The notes below the pieces were generated by a model. That model saw nothing but the letters and a program-made list of their open reading frames with translations. It ran no database searches and was not told the origin of the DNA. Shown here one piece after another: positions 1-7,185 of a stretch of 50,695 nucleotides of DNA (position 1 is the stretch's first letter; each line of letters opens with the position of its first letter). A program made the translations under genes and the position numbers. Source of the DNA: Vulcanimicrobiota bacterium (lineage in GTDB: Bacteria; Vulcanimicrobiota; Vulcanimicrobiia; Vulcanimicrobiales; Vulcanimicrobiaceae); contig JASHOM010000077.1 of assembly GCA_030041115.1 (NCBI GenBank), forward strand, positions 1 to 50,695, given 5' to 3'.

Positions 1-104
1 TCCACGCCCACCGCAAGGAGTGCGGCCGCCTTGCGGCTTGCCGCTAATCGCCCTAGCTTACCAGGGCTCTTGTGCGGCGGGGAGTTCTTGCTATGCTTAG
101 GCAT
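1..104 (-). CDS. Partial unknown protein, N-terminus only
   Basis: An open frame starts with ATG at 104 and runs off the left edge, giving 34 residues. A good ribosome site, AAAGGAG, lies about nine bases upstream. The start MPKHSKNSPPHKSPGK is very basic and proline-rich. It is followed by a small-residue hydrophobic stretch (AAALLAVGV) that could begin a signal anchor or membrane helix. It reads in the same direction as the upstream ActP-like gene, 87 bases after that gene's stop. Too little is visible to name a family. The gene call rests on the start signal and open frame only. Confidence 0.45.
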   Translation of the reverse strand, partial: MPKHSKNSPPHKSPGKLGRLAASRKAAALLAVGV

Positions 105-191
105 GGGGTCGGTCTCCTTTCATTGCACTTCGAGTGCGTCACGGGTACTTCGTTCAGAAGCCCGTTTTGGGGACCGGCCTTCTCATCCCAT

Positions 192-1820
192 CTAGACCTC
201 GGCGCCCAGCCCGGTGACGGCGCGCACTTGGAGCTGATCGAACATAGCTTCCGATTCGCGGTCGCGGGCGATCAGCGTGCCGAGGATCGCGCCGATCAGT
301 CCGACGGGAATGGAAACGATGCCGGGATTTTCGAGCGGGAAGAGCGCGTGCTTTCCCATCAGCACCGGACTGACGGCGATCAGCGCGAGCGATGAGATCA
401 AGCCCGCGAGCATTCCCACGGTTGCGCCAAACCGCGCAAACCGCCGCCACGAAAGCGCCAGCAAAATCACCGGCACGTTTGCGCTCGCCGCAACCGCAAA
501 GGCAAGGCCGACCAGGAACGCGACGTTGAAGCCGCGCAACGCGATCGAGAGTACGATCGCCATCGCAGCGACGATCAGCGCAGTGGCCCGCGCGACGAAA
601 AGGTGCTCCGTCTCATCGCCGTGGCCGTTTCGAATCAGACTAAACCAGATATCGTGCGCGAATGCCGACGACGCGGTGATCGTCAGGCCGGCGACGACCG
701 CCAAAATCGTCGCGAAGGCAACGGCCGCAACGAAGGCCGTCAACAGCGAGCCGCCGACCTCGTCGGCGAGCAGCGGCGCGGCGAGATTGCTGTCGACCTT
801 GGGCACGATGTAGCCGCTGCGCTCGAGCTGCGCGTCGAGCGCAGTTTCCTGCTGCGGGTGATGCGCGATGTACGAGATCGCCTGACCGGCGAACATCCGC
901 CGGCCGATATGATCCTTGCCGACGATCGTCGCCGCGCCGAGCCCCATGAAACTGGTCGTCAGATAGAACGTGCCGACCAAGGCCATCGCCCAAGCGACCG
1001 ACGTTCGTGCCGCCTTCGCCGAGGGCACCGTAAAGAAGCGCATCAAAATGTGCGGCAATCCCGCCGTTCCCAAGACCAGCGCGAGTCCGAGCGAGATCAG
1101 GTTCCAGGCGCCCAGCGTGCCGTGAAAGAGCAAGCCGGGTTGCAACAGGTTGACCGATGCTCCTCCGGCCCGCACGGCTGCGGCCGCGCCGAAGAAATCG
1201 CCGAGCGAGAAATGAAAGTGCGCCGCCGCCAGCAGCGAGAGGGCGAGCGCCGTCAGCAACAGCAGGCCGGCCTTGATCGTCTGCACCCATGTGGTTGCCA
1301 GCATTCCCCCGAAGAGAACGTAGACGAGCATCAGGACGCCGACCGCGACGATCCCGGCGACGTCGCCGAGCTGCGGAAGCAGCAGATTGACCAGCGCGCT
1401 CACGCCGACCATCTGCGCGATCAAGTAAAAGATCGTGATCGCGAGCGTCGAGAGCGCGGCGATGGCGCGCACCCCGCGCCCTCGCAGTCTGAACGACATG
1501 AGATCGGCAACCGTATACTTCCCCGTATTGCGCAGCGGTTCGGCGACGAGAAAGAGCACGGCGAGATACGCCACCAGCCACCCGACGGAGTACATGAAGC
1601 CGTCGAATCCATAAAAAGCCACCAGTCCGGTAACGCCGAGAAACGAGGCGGCCGAAACGTAATCGCCGGCGATTGCCCAACCGTTCTGCAATCCGCCGAT
1701 GCGGCGGTGGGCGGCGTAGAAGCCGCGGCTGGTTTGGCTCTGACCCGAAGCCCAATAGGTGACGACGAGCGTGATGCCCACGAAGATCGCAAACATCACC
1801 AGCGACGGACGAGGGGTCAT
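192..1820 (-). CDS. actP: ActP-like cation/acetate symporter (sodium:solute symporter family)
   Basis: A 542-residue, strongly hydrophobic protein with about 13 predicted membrane helices, the size and pattern of the sodium:solute symporter family. The N-terminal region (YWASGQSQTSRGFYAAHRRIG, about 23-43, then NGWAIAGDYVSAASFLG) matches the acetate permease branch closely. The family imports acetate and similar short carboxylates with a cation across the inner membrane. ATG at 1820 overlaps the stop of the DUF485 gene as ATGA, so the pair is probably translationally coupled, as yjcH-actP is in E. coli. The odd point is context: the pair forms the tail of the sufCDSU operon. Family is secure; acetate as substrate is inferred from similarity and the DUF485 partner. 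Confidence 0.88.
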   Translation of the reverse strand: MTPRPSLVMFAIFVGITLVVTYWASGQSQTSRGFYAAHRRIGGLQNGWAIAGDYVSAASFLGVTGLVAFYGFDGFMYSVGWLVAYLAVLFLVAEPLRNTGKYTVADLMSFRLRGRGVRAIAALSTLAITIFYLIAQMVGVSALVNLLLPQLGDVAGIVAVGVLMLVYVLFGGMLATTWVQTIKAGLLLLTALALSLLAAAHFHFSLGDFFGAAAAVRAGGASVNLLQPGLLFHGTLGAWNLISLGLALVLGTAGLPHILMRFFTVPSAKAARTSVAWAMALVGTFYLTTSFMGLGAATIVGKDHIGRRMFAGQAISYIAHHPQQETALDAQLERSGYIVPKVDSNLAAPLLADEVGGSLLTAFVAAVAFATILAVVAGLTITASSAFAHDIWFSLIRNGHGDETEHLFVARATALIVAAMAIVLSIALRGFNVAFLVGLAFAVAASANVPVILLALSWRRFARFGATVGMLAGLISSLALIAVSPVLMGKHALFPLENPGIVSIPVGLIGAILGTLIARDRESEAMFDQLQVRAVTGLGAEV

Positions 1821-2149
1821 CGCTCGGCGTCCGTCAGCTCGGCGGTTTCACGTCTGCGGATTCGCGCGGCTCGCACGTCGAAGCCGAGCGATCGGCGCAG
1901 ATAGACTGCGAGCAGGATCCACGCCATCGCGAACTGGGAAAGCGCGAAACAGTAGGCCAGCGTCAGCGGTCCGAGGACCGGCCGGCTCATGACCCGAGGC
2001 AGCCAGCCCACCGTGACGGGCAGCGCCAAGTAGTAGGCGATGAAGAAGACGGTGGCGGGAATTACGAACCGGCGCCGCGAGCGCAGCAGCGAGCGAAACT
2101 CCGGCGTCGCCGCGACCGCTTGCCAGCGCGTAGGGCGAGCGTGATGCAT
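1817..2149 (-). CDS. DUF485 family membrane protein (YjcH-like)
   Basis: A 110-residue protein with a basic N-terminus and two predicted membrane helices (about 27-45 and 58-77), typical of DUF485 proteins that accompany ActP-type symporters. The chosen ATG at 2149 overlaps the sufU stop as TGATG. A longer open frame continues upstream but runs inside sufU, so the short start is preferred. Its own stop overlaps the actP start as ATGA. The family's exact role is unknown; it is thought to support the neighbouring symporter. The coupling on both sides places it firmly in the suf transcript. Confidence 0.82.
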   Translation of the reverse strand: MHHARPTRWQAVAATPEFRSLLRSRRRFVIPATVFFIAYYLALPVTVGWLPRVMSRPVLGPLTLAYCFALSQFAMAWILLAVYLRRSLGFDVRAARIRRRETAELTDAER

Positions 2150-2538
2150 CACTCTTCGTCGGGCCAGCCGGCGAGCTCGCCGATCGCCGCGCTCTTGAGG
2201 ACGCGCAGACCGAGCATCGCGCATTTCATCCGGGTCGGACTTATTCCGATGCCGACGTCCTCGAGCACGGCATCCTTGGAAAGCTTCGCAATCTCGGCCA
2301 ACGTCATCCCTTTGACGCGTTCGGTCAGCATCGAGGCCGCGGCCTGACTGATCGCGCACCCTTTGCCCGAGAATCGCACCTCGCCCACTCTCCCGCCGTC
2401 GACTTTGAGCTGCATGCGGATCTGGTCGCCGCAGAGCGGATTGAGATCCTCGGCTTCGACATCGGCATTCGCGAGTTCACCGAAATTGCGTGGATGGCGA
2501 TAATGGTCGAGGATGTAGTCGCGGTAGAAGTCGTCCAC
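2149..2538 (-). CDS. sufU: SufU-type Fe-S assembly / sulfur-relay protein
   Basis: A 129-residue SufU/IscU-fold protein. It has the three conserved zinc- or cluster-binding cysteines and the aspartate: C36-G-D38 in NPLCGDQ, C61 in GKGCAISQAAASM and C106 in MKCAMLG. In Gram-positive bacteria SufU accepts sulfur from SufS through its zinc site, and the position directly after sufS suits that role. The start is a GTG at 2538, 23 bases after the sufS stop, with GGAG 12 bases upstream. The open frame extends further but only inside sufS, and GTG-GAC-GAC-TTC-TAC (VDDFYRDY) matches the usual N-terminus. Confidence 0.9.
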   Translation of the reverse strand: MDDFYRDYILDHYRHPRNFGELANADVEAEDLNPLCGDQIRMQLKVDGGRVGEVRFSGKGCAISQAAASMLTERVKGMTLAEIAKLSKDAVLEDVGIGISPTRMKCAMLGLRVLKSAAIGELAGWPDEE

Positions 2539-2561
2539 GAGGACAGCCGGCTCCGAGCGCC

Positions 2562-3806
2562 TCAGATCCCGAAGACGCGGGCCGCTTTTTCGAGTCCCAC
2601 GCAAAGCGCGTCGACGTCCGCTTCGGTGTTGTAAACGTAGAACGACGCGCGCGCCGTGGCAGCCCATCCCATCTTGTCCATCAACGGCATCGTACAGTGG
2701 TGTCCGGCGCGAACGCAGACTCCTTCCGTGTCCAGGATCGAGGCGAGGTCATGAGCGTGAACGTCGGCCAAGTTGAATGAGATGACGCCCGAGATCAGCT
2801 CGGGGTCGCGGGCTCCGTAAATCTCCAATCCGCGTCGCTCGAACGGCGCAAGGCGCTCGAGCGCATAGGCGGTCAGCAGCCGCTCGTGCTCGCGTACCCA
2901 CGGCATGCCGACGCGCTCGAGGTAATCGACCGCGACGCCGAAGGCGATGGCGTCGGCGATGTTGCTCGTCCCGGCCTCGAATTTTCGCGGAGGATCGCTA
3001 AAGGTCGAGTGCGCGTACTCGACCTTGCGGATCATGTCGCCGCCGAAAAAGAAGGGGGGCATCGCCTCGAGCAGGTCGCGCTTTCCGTAGAGAACGCCGA
3101 TGCCGGTGGGCCCCAGCATCTTGTGGCCGCTGAACGTGTAAAAATCGCAGTCGAGCGCCTTCATGTCGACCGGGAGATGCGGCGCGCCTTGCGCGCCGTC
3201 CACGAGGACGACCGCGCCGGCGGCGTGAGCGCGGGAAACGATCGTGTCGAGCGGCAAGATGGTTCCGAGCGTGTTGCTGACGTGCGCGGCGGCGACGATC
3301 TTGCAGCCGTCGAGCAGCTCGTCGAGGTCGTCGAGAACGTAGAGGCCGCGCTCGTCGACGGGAATGAAGCGCAGTTCCGCGCCCGAGCGCTGCGCGAGGA
3401 GCTGCCACGGCACGAGATCGGAATGATGCTCCAGCTCGGTCAGGAGAATTGCATCGCCGGCGCGCAGGTTCGCGTTACCCCACGAGTACGCGACCAAATT
3501 GATCGCCTCGGTCGTGTTGCGAACCCAAACGACCTCGGAAACGTCCGCGCCGATGAAACGGGCTATTTTGACGCGCGCCGCTTCGTACTCCGCGGTCGCG
3601 CGAGCCGCGATCTCGTAGACGCCGCGATGGATGTTAGCGTTGTACTGCTCGTAATAATCGACCAACGCCGCAATGACCGCCCGTGGCTTCTGGGAGGTCG
3701 CGGCCGAATCGAGGTAGACCAGCCGCTTACCGCGCGACGTGGGTCGAGCAAGGATCGGAAAGTCGGCGGCGATCCGCTCGACCCTGCGTTCCGCCGTTAC
3801 CGTCAC
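2562..3806 (-). CDS. sufS: SufS cysteine desulfurase (class V, PLP-dependent)
   Basis: A 414-residue group II cysteine desulfurase that removes sulfur from cysteine for Fe-S cluster building. The PLP-binding lysine is K229 in FYTFSGHKMLGP. The persulfide cysteine is C371 in RAGHHCTMPLM, in the short-loop form typical of SufS. Histidine and aspartate residues of the PLP pocket are visible (LEHHSD, VDGAQGAPH). The start is GTG at 3806, sharing GTGA with the sufD stop. The much longer upstream frame lies inside sufD and is discarded. Length is normal and no key residue is missing. The next gene, sufU, is its expected sulfur acceptor. Confidence 0.95.
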   Translation of the reverse strand: MTVTAERRVERIAADFPILARPTSRGKRLVYLDSAATSQKPRAVIAALVDYYEQYNANIHRGVYEIAARATAEYEAARVKIARFIGADVSEVVWVRNTTEAINLVAYSWGNANLRAGDAILLTELEHHSDLVPWQLLAQRSGAELRFIPVDERGLYVLDDLDELLDGCKIVAAAHVSNTLGTILPLDTIVSRAHAAGAVVLVDGAQGAPHLPVDMKALDCDFYTFSGHKMLGPTGIGVLYGKRDLLEAMPPFFFGGDMIRKVEYAHSTFSDPPRKFEAGTSNIADAIAFGVAVDYLERVGMPWVREHERLLTAYALERLAPFERRGLEIYGARDPELISGVISFNLADVHAHDLASILDTEGVCVRAGHHCTMPLMDKMGWAATARASFYVYNTEADVDALCVGLEKAARVFGI

Positions 3807-5023
3807 GTGAGTTTCTCCGCTACGGCCGCACGGATCTCGTCGCGAAGTTCCGGCGACGGAAAACACTCGATCGCGGGTTCGAAGAAGGCCAACGCGATCA
3901 TCCGTTCGGCGGCCGAAGTCTCGATGCCGCGACTCTCCATATAGAAAATCTGCTCGGCGTCGATCGCGCCGACCGTCGCGCCGTGATAGGCTTTCACGTC
4001 GTTGGCGCCGATCTCGAGCGCCGGTACGGAATCGACGTGCGCCAACGGGGAGAGGAGCAAAGCATCGTCGCGCAACCGCGCGTCGCTCCCTTGCGCGTGC
4101 GGCGCGATGCGGATGTTCCCCAAGAAGCGCGCCTGGCCGCGCTCGCGCGCGGCCGATTTGACGAGCGTTTCGGAGGTGGCTTCGGGTGCGCGATGCTCGA
4201 CCGTGCTCACGAGGTCGACGTGTTGAGCGTGGCGCGGAAAGAAGAGCGCCGCGATTCGCGCGTCCGCTCCCGGCTCTTCGATTGCGACGTGAAGATCGCC
4301 GGCCGAAAGTTCGCCCCCGAGCTCGGCCACGCTCCACGCCATGCGCGAGTCGCGGCCCGGACGCGCCGCCCGGCTCGAAATGATGCGAGCATCGGCGTCC
4401 GCCTGCTGCACCGCTGCGTACGTCACGTCGGCGTGTTCCGCGCTGACCACCTCGGTCGCGCCGCAAACGAAGGCTCCGGGACCGCCGCGCACGCGCTCGA
4501 CGACCGTGACGCGCGCGCCGCGATCGGCGAGCACGACGGTCCAGGGAAAGATAGCGGCGCGCGCCGGGGAGTCGTAGCGAATCTCGATCGGCTCGTCGCA
4601 GGCGTGGTCTGCCGGCACGTAGGCGAAGAAGCCGAGACCGGTAAAGGCCCGCGCGAGCGCTCCGAACTTCGTCGCGGCGATTCCGCTCGTGTCGAAAGCC
4701 CGGGCAAGCAGTTGCGGATGCTCGCGGGCCGCGGTAGCGAGATCGCAAACGACCGCGGCCGGGTCCCGGCTCGTGATGCTCGCCGTCCCCGCGCCGGGCT
4801 CGATCTGCGCGGCCGGCGGAGCGATCGTTTCGAAGTCAACTCGCCAAAAGCGGCCGGGCTTCTCACGGCCGCTGGGCAGCGCGAAGAATCGGTCGAGTGC
4901 GCGATAGCGTTGCTCGAGGCCGAACTGCGAACGATCGAATGCGTCGAGCCGCCGGTAGAGATCGTGGCTTCCGGCGCGCGATCCCAGAGCGCTAGACAAC
5001 CGCGCCTGTCCTGTGCTTGTCAT
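3803..5023 (-). CDS. sufD: SufD Fe-S cluster assembly scaffold subunit
   Basis: A 406-residue SufB/SufD-fold protein. The C-terminal core reads LEIGANDVKAYHGATVGAID followed by EQIFYMESRGI. This is the SufD version (YHGATVG carries the SufD histidine) rather than the SufB version. The cysteine found two residues before that histidine in E. coli SufD is alanine here. SufD normally pairs with SufB on a SufC dimer, but no sufB lies in this operon. The ATG at 5023 lies 32 bases inside sufC. A TTG at 4999 is an alternative start. The stop overlaps the sufS GTG. Confidence 0.9.
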   Translation of the reverse strand: MTSTGQARLSSALGSRAGSHDLYRRLDAFDRSQFGLEQRYRALDRFFALPSGREKPGRFWRVDFETIAPPAAQIEPGAGTASITSRDPAAVVCDLATAAREHPQLLARAFDTSGIAATKFGALARAFTGLGFFAYVPADHACDEPIEIRYDSPARAAIFPWTVVLADRGARVTVVERVRGGPGAFVCGATEVVSAEHADVTYAAVQQADADARIISSRAARPGRDSRMAWSVAELGGELSAGDLHVAIEEPGADARIAALFFPRHAQHVDLVSTVEHRAPEATSETLVKSAARERGQARFLGNIRIAPHAQGSDARLRDDALLLSPLAHVDSVPALEIGANDVKAYHGATVGAIDAEQIFYMESRGIETSAAERMIALAFFEPAIECFPSPELRDEIRAAVAEKLT

Positions 5024-5768
5024 CCCGGATTTTATCGTAGCCTTCGCGCTCGATGCGGTTCGCGAGATCGTGCCCGCCGGTCATGACGATGCGTCCGTCA
5101 ATCATTACGTGAACGATATCGGGAACGACGTACTGCAGAATTCGCGGGTAATGCGTAATGATGAGAAAGCCGGTGTTTCGTCCTTCGTCGCTCTCCCGGA
5201 GCGCCGCGATCGAGCGGCCGACGTCCTTGAGAGCATCGATGTCGAGGCCCGAATCGGTCTCGTCCATGATCGCATATTTCGGCGCGAGCACGGCGAGTTG
5301 GAGCATCTCCAGCCGCTTCTTCTCTCCTCCGGAGAAACCGTCGTTGAGGTAGCGTCCCATGAAGGAGGGATCGATGCCGAGCTGCTCCATCTTCTCCAGC
5401 AGGAGCGCCCGGAACTTCGCCGGCGGGAGATCGCCCGGGCGCTCGGCCTGCCGGGCCGCGTGCAGGAAGTTCGCGACCTTCACACCCGGGATTGACGCCG
5501 GGTATTGAAAGGATAGAAAGAGGCCGGCGCGGGCGCGCTTGTCGGGGCTCAGAGCGAAGAGGTCCTCGCCGTCGAGCGTCGCGCCGCCGGTTACTTCGTA
5601 CTGCGGATGTCCGGTGAGCGAGAGGGCGAGCGTCGATTTGCCGCTGCCGTTGGGGCCCATCAGACCGTGGACCCGCCCCGGTTCGACCGTGAGATCGATG
5701 CCTTTCAAAATTTCGTTGCCGGCAACGCGGCAGCGGAGGTTGGCGATACGAAGACCTAGCTCGGGCAT
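4992..5768 (-). CDS. sufC: SufC Fe-S assembly ABC ATPase
   Basis: A 258-residue ABC ATPase with Walker A GPNGSGKST at about 38-46, the ABC signature FSGGEKKRLE near 150, and Walker B with the D-loop (YAIMDETDSGLDIDALK). The ETDSGLDIDAL pattern is characteristic of SufC, the cytosolic ATPase that drives the SufBD scaffold. It is the first gene of the minus-strand suf operon. A promoter lies just upstream with its -10 box only seven bases from the ATG. No ribosome site is present, so the transcript may be leaderless. The divergent neighbour is a SufR-like repressor. Confidence 0.95.
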   Translation of the reverse strand: MPELGLRIANLRCRVAGNEILKGIDLTVEPGRVHGLMGPNGSGKSTLALSLTGHPQYEVTGGATLDGEDLFALSPDKRARAGLFLSFQYPASIPGVKVANFLHAARQAERPGDLPPAKFRALLLEKMEQLGIDPSFMGRYLNDGFSGGEKKRLEMLQLAVLAPKYAIMDETDSGLDIDALKDVGRSIAALRESDEGRNTGFLIITHYPRILQYVVPDIVHVMIDGRIVMTGGHDLANRIEREGYDKIRDDKHRTGAVV

Positions 5769-5853
5769 GCGATTTATCGTAGCCGAGGCTCTCTTAGAAA
5801 GTCAAGGAAAAACTTTACTATCTCCGCGCCTTCATGCTAGGATAGCGCGGTAG
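5769..5853. promoter_or_regulatory. Divergent sufC / sufR-like control region
   Basis: For sufC (minus strand) there is a -35 TTGACT (plus 5800-5805), an 18-base spacer and a -10 TACGAT (plus 5776-5781), ending seven bases before the ATG. For the regulator (plus strand), TTTACT (5814-5819), 18 bases and TAGGAT (5838-5843) end ten bases before the ATG. An inverted repeat AAAGT-N9-ACTTT (5798-5802 / 5812-5816) covers both -35 regions and is a candidate operator. Both transcripts would have almost no leader. Boxes are seen directly; operator function and start sites are inferred. Confidence 0.6.
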
Positions 5854-6495
5854 ATGCACGCCGACCGCTTCTTTCAAACGACCCGGGGAAAGATCGTCAG
5901 CGAGCTGCGCCGTCGCGGCTCGGCCTCGGCGACCGATTTGGCTCGGTCCTTCGGGCTGTCGCCCAACGCGGTCCGGCAGCAGCTCATGGTCTTGGAGCGC
6001 GACGGTTTGGTCGCCGAGACGCCGGTACGCCGGGGGCCCACCAAGCCGACGTATGAATTTTCGCTGACCTCCGAAGCGGACAAGCTTTTTCCGCAAGGCT
6101 ACGACAAGATGTTATCGGCGGTACTGCGCGAGGTGCGCAGCCAGTTCGGCACCGCCGGCGTCGAGCGAGTCTTCGAGGGCCTCTCGCGCCGCGCGATCGA
6201 ACGGGCGCGCCTCTCCGTAACCGCAAGCCGGCCGGAGGAGAAAATCGCGCAGCTGACCGAGATGCTGCGTCGCAGCGGCGTCGTCGCCGAATACAGTTTG
6301 ATCGACGGCGGATTTGCGCTGCACGAGCACAACTGCCCCTATTCGAGTGCGGCGAAGGAGCATCCGGAGGTCTGCCGGGTCATCCATCACGTCATCGACG
6401 AGACGATCGGCGGCGACCACGCGCAGACCGAGTCGTTAGCGCATGGCGGGAAAGAGTGTCGCTTCGAGCTTCGGCCCGATTTGATTTCGTCGTAG
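5854..6495 (+). CDS. sufR: SufR-like winged-helix Fe-S repressor
   Basis: A 213-residue regulator. An N-terminal winged helix-turn-helix (about 10-70, with ATDLARSFGLSPNAVRQQL) of the ArsR/DeoR-like type is followed by a C-terminal region with cysteines C161, C174 and C202. C161-X12-C174 reproduces the first spacing of SufR, which in cyanobacteria and actinobacteria binds a 4Fe-4S cluster and represses the suf operon. The expected middle cysteine is not present; D188-H189 sits near that place. Divergence from sufC across 85 bases with a shared palindrome supports autoregulated control of suf. No Shine-Dalgarno sequence is seen, and the -10-like TAGGAT sits ten bases before ATG. Confidence 0.8.
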   Translation: MHADRFFQTTRGKIVSELRRRGSASATDLARSFGLSPNAVRQQLMVLERDGLVAETPVRRGPTKPTYEFSLTSEADKLFPQGYDKMLSAVLREVRSQFGTAGVERVFEGLSRRAIERARLSVTASRPEEKIAQLTEMLRRSGVVAEYSLIDGGFALHEHNCPYSSAAKEHPEVCRVIHHVIDETIGGDHAQTESLAHGGKECRFELRPDLISS

Positions 6496-6653
6496 CGCCG
6501 GCCCCATTGAACTACTCACGTGAAGACGCTCGTCGCTCCCATCCTGGTCGCTCCTGCTGCTCCACTTTTTCGCAACTCCGGAGGAGGTACGACATCCTGT
6601 CTTTTGCGAAAAAGTTGGAGCCTTTACTTCGAGTAGTCCAAAGGGGTCGGCGC
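6495..6653. repeat. 159-bp imperfect palindrome (long hairpin or MITE-like element)
   Basis: The outer arms, 6495-6517 and 6631-6653, are inverted copies matching at 20 of 23 positions; the inner part reads CCCCATTGAACTACTC against GAGTAGTCCAAAGGGG. A second, inner pair is nested inside: GCTCCACTTTTTCGCAA (6559-6575) and TTGCGAAAAAGTTGGAGC (6604-6621), complementary except for one bulged base. CTCCGGAG (6576-6583) lies in the loop. The element begins at the last base of the sufR-like stop codon and ends 49 bases before the scaffold gene. No clear target duplication flanks it. It may be a structured RNA or terminator between the two genes, or a small mobile element. Confidence 0.75.
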
Positions 6654-6702
6654 GAGAGATTACAGTGAACCTTCGTCAAAGCGGGAATATGGTGAGATAA
6701 GC

Positions 6703-7185
6703 ATGGATTTTCCGAAGTTTCAGCGGCTAGTCGAAGAGCGGAGCGGATTTCGCACGATGGGGAATCCCACCGCGAGCGGCGAGTATTTCAGCGATTCCTG
6801 CGGCGACATGTACAATTTCTTCTTGAAAGTCGGGCCCGGCGCGGTGATCGAGGACATTTCCTACTTCACGACCGGCTGCGGATTCGGCACGGCGACGTGC
6901 AGCCTGGTCGTCGGTCTTGCCAAAGGCAAGACGATCGACGAGGCCGCGGCCATTGCGGCGATCGACGTCGAACGCGAGCTCGACGGTTATCCCGAGAAGA
7001 AGAAGGATTATCCGGAGCGTGCGCTCGAGGCGCTGCAGGTGGCAATTGCGGATTATCGCGCAAAAGTCGCCTCGGGTAACGTTCCCGATTTTGCGAAAAT
7101 GCCGCGCAGCGCCGCCCCATCGCCCGAGCGGGCGTCGTCCGGCAACGGCGCGAGCGAGCAAAAGCTCACTATCAACTTGCGCTAG
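6703..7185 (+). CDS. IscU/NifU-N-like Fe-S scaffold, atypical cysteines
   Basis: A 160-residue protein of the IscU/NifU N-terminal fold. It has C33-G-D35 in SDSCGDMYNFFLKV and C59 in TTGCGFGTATCS. The third ligand cysteine of IscU (usually in a xHCS motif about 40 residues on) is absent; the matching region reads KKKDYPERALEALQ. An extra cysteine, C66, sits in the TATC segment. The C-terminal 30 residues are low-complexity and charged. The start ATG at 6703 has GGTGAG six bases upstream. It probably builds or carries Fe-S clusters with the neighbouring suf genes, but with an altered site. Its stop and the opposing thpR stop share the palindrome CTAG. Confidence 0.8.
   Translation: MDFPKFQRLVEERSGFRTMGNPTASGEYFSDSCGDMYNFFLKVGPGAVIEDISYFTTGCGFGTATCSLVVGLAKGKTIDEAAAIAAIDVERELDGYPEKKKDYPERALEALQVAIADYRAKVASGNVPDFAKMPRSAAPSPERASSGNGASEQKLTINLR

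Noticed and set aside
72-450. Open frames on the plus strand (72-395) and minus strand (154-450)
   Set aside because: They overlap the ActP-like gene out of frame and show low-complexity Arg-rich sequence typical of GC-rich shadows.
603-1904. A 433-codon plus-strand frame opposite actP
   Set aside because: Long antisense frames are common in GC-rich DNA. Its product is Arg/Asp/Gln-rich without domains, while the minus strand is a clear symporter.
3803-5023. The SufD-like gene as an unlabelled SufB
   Set aside because: The histidine motif YHGATVG and the following EQIFYMESRGI are the SufD form, not the SufB form.
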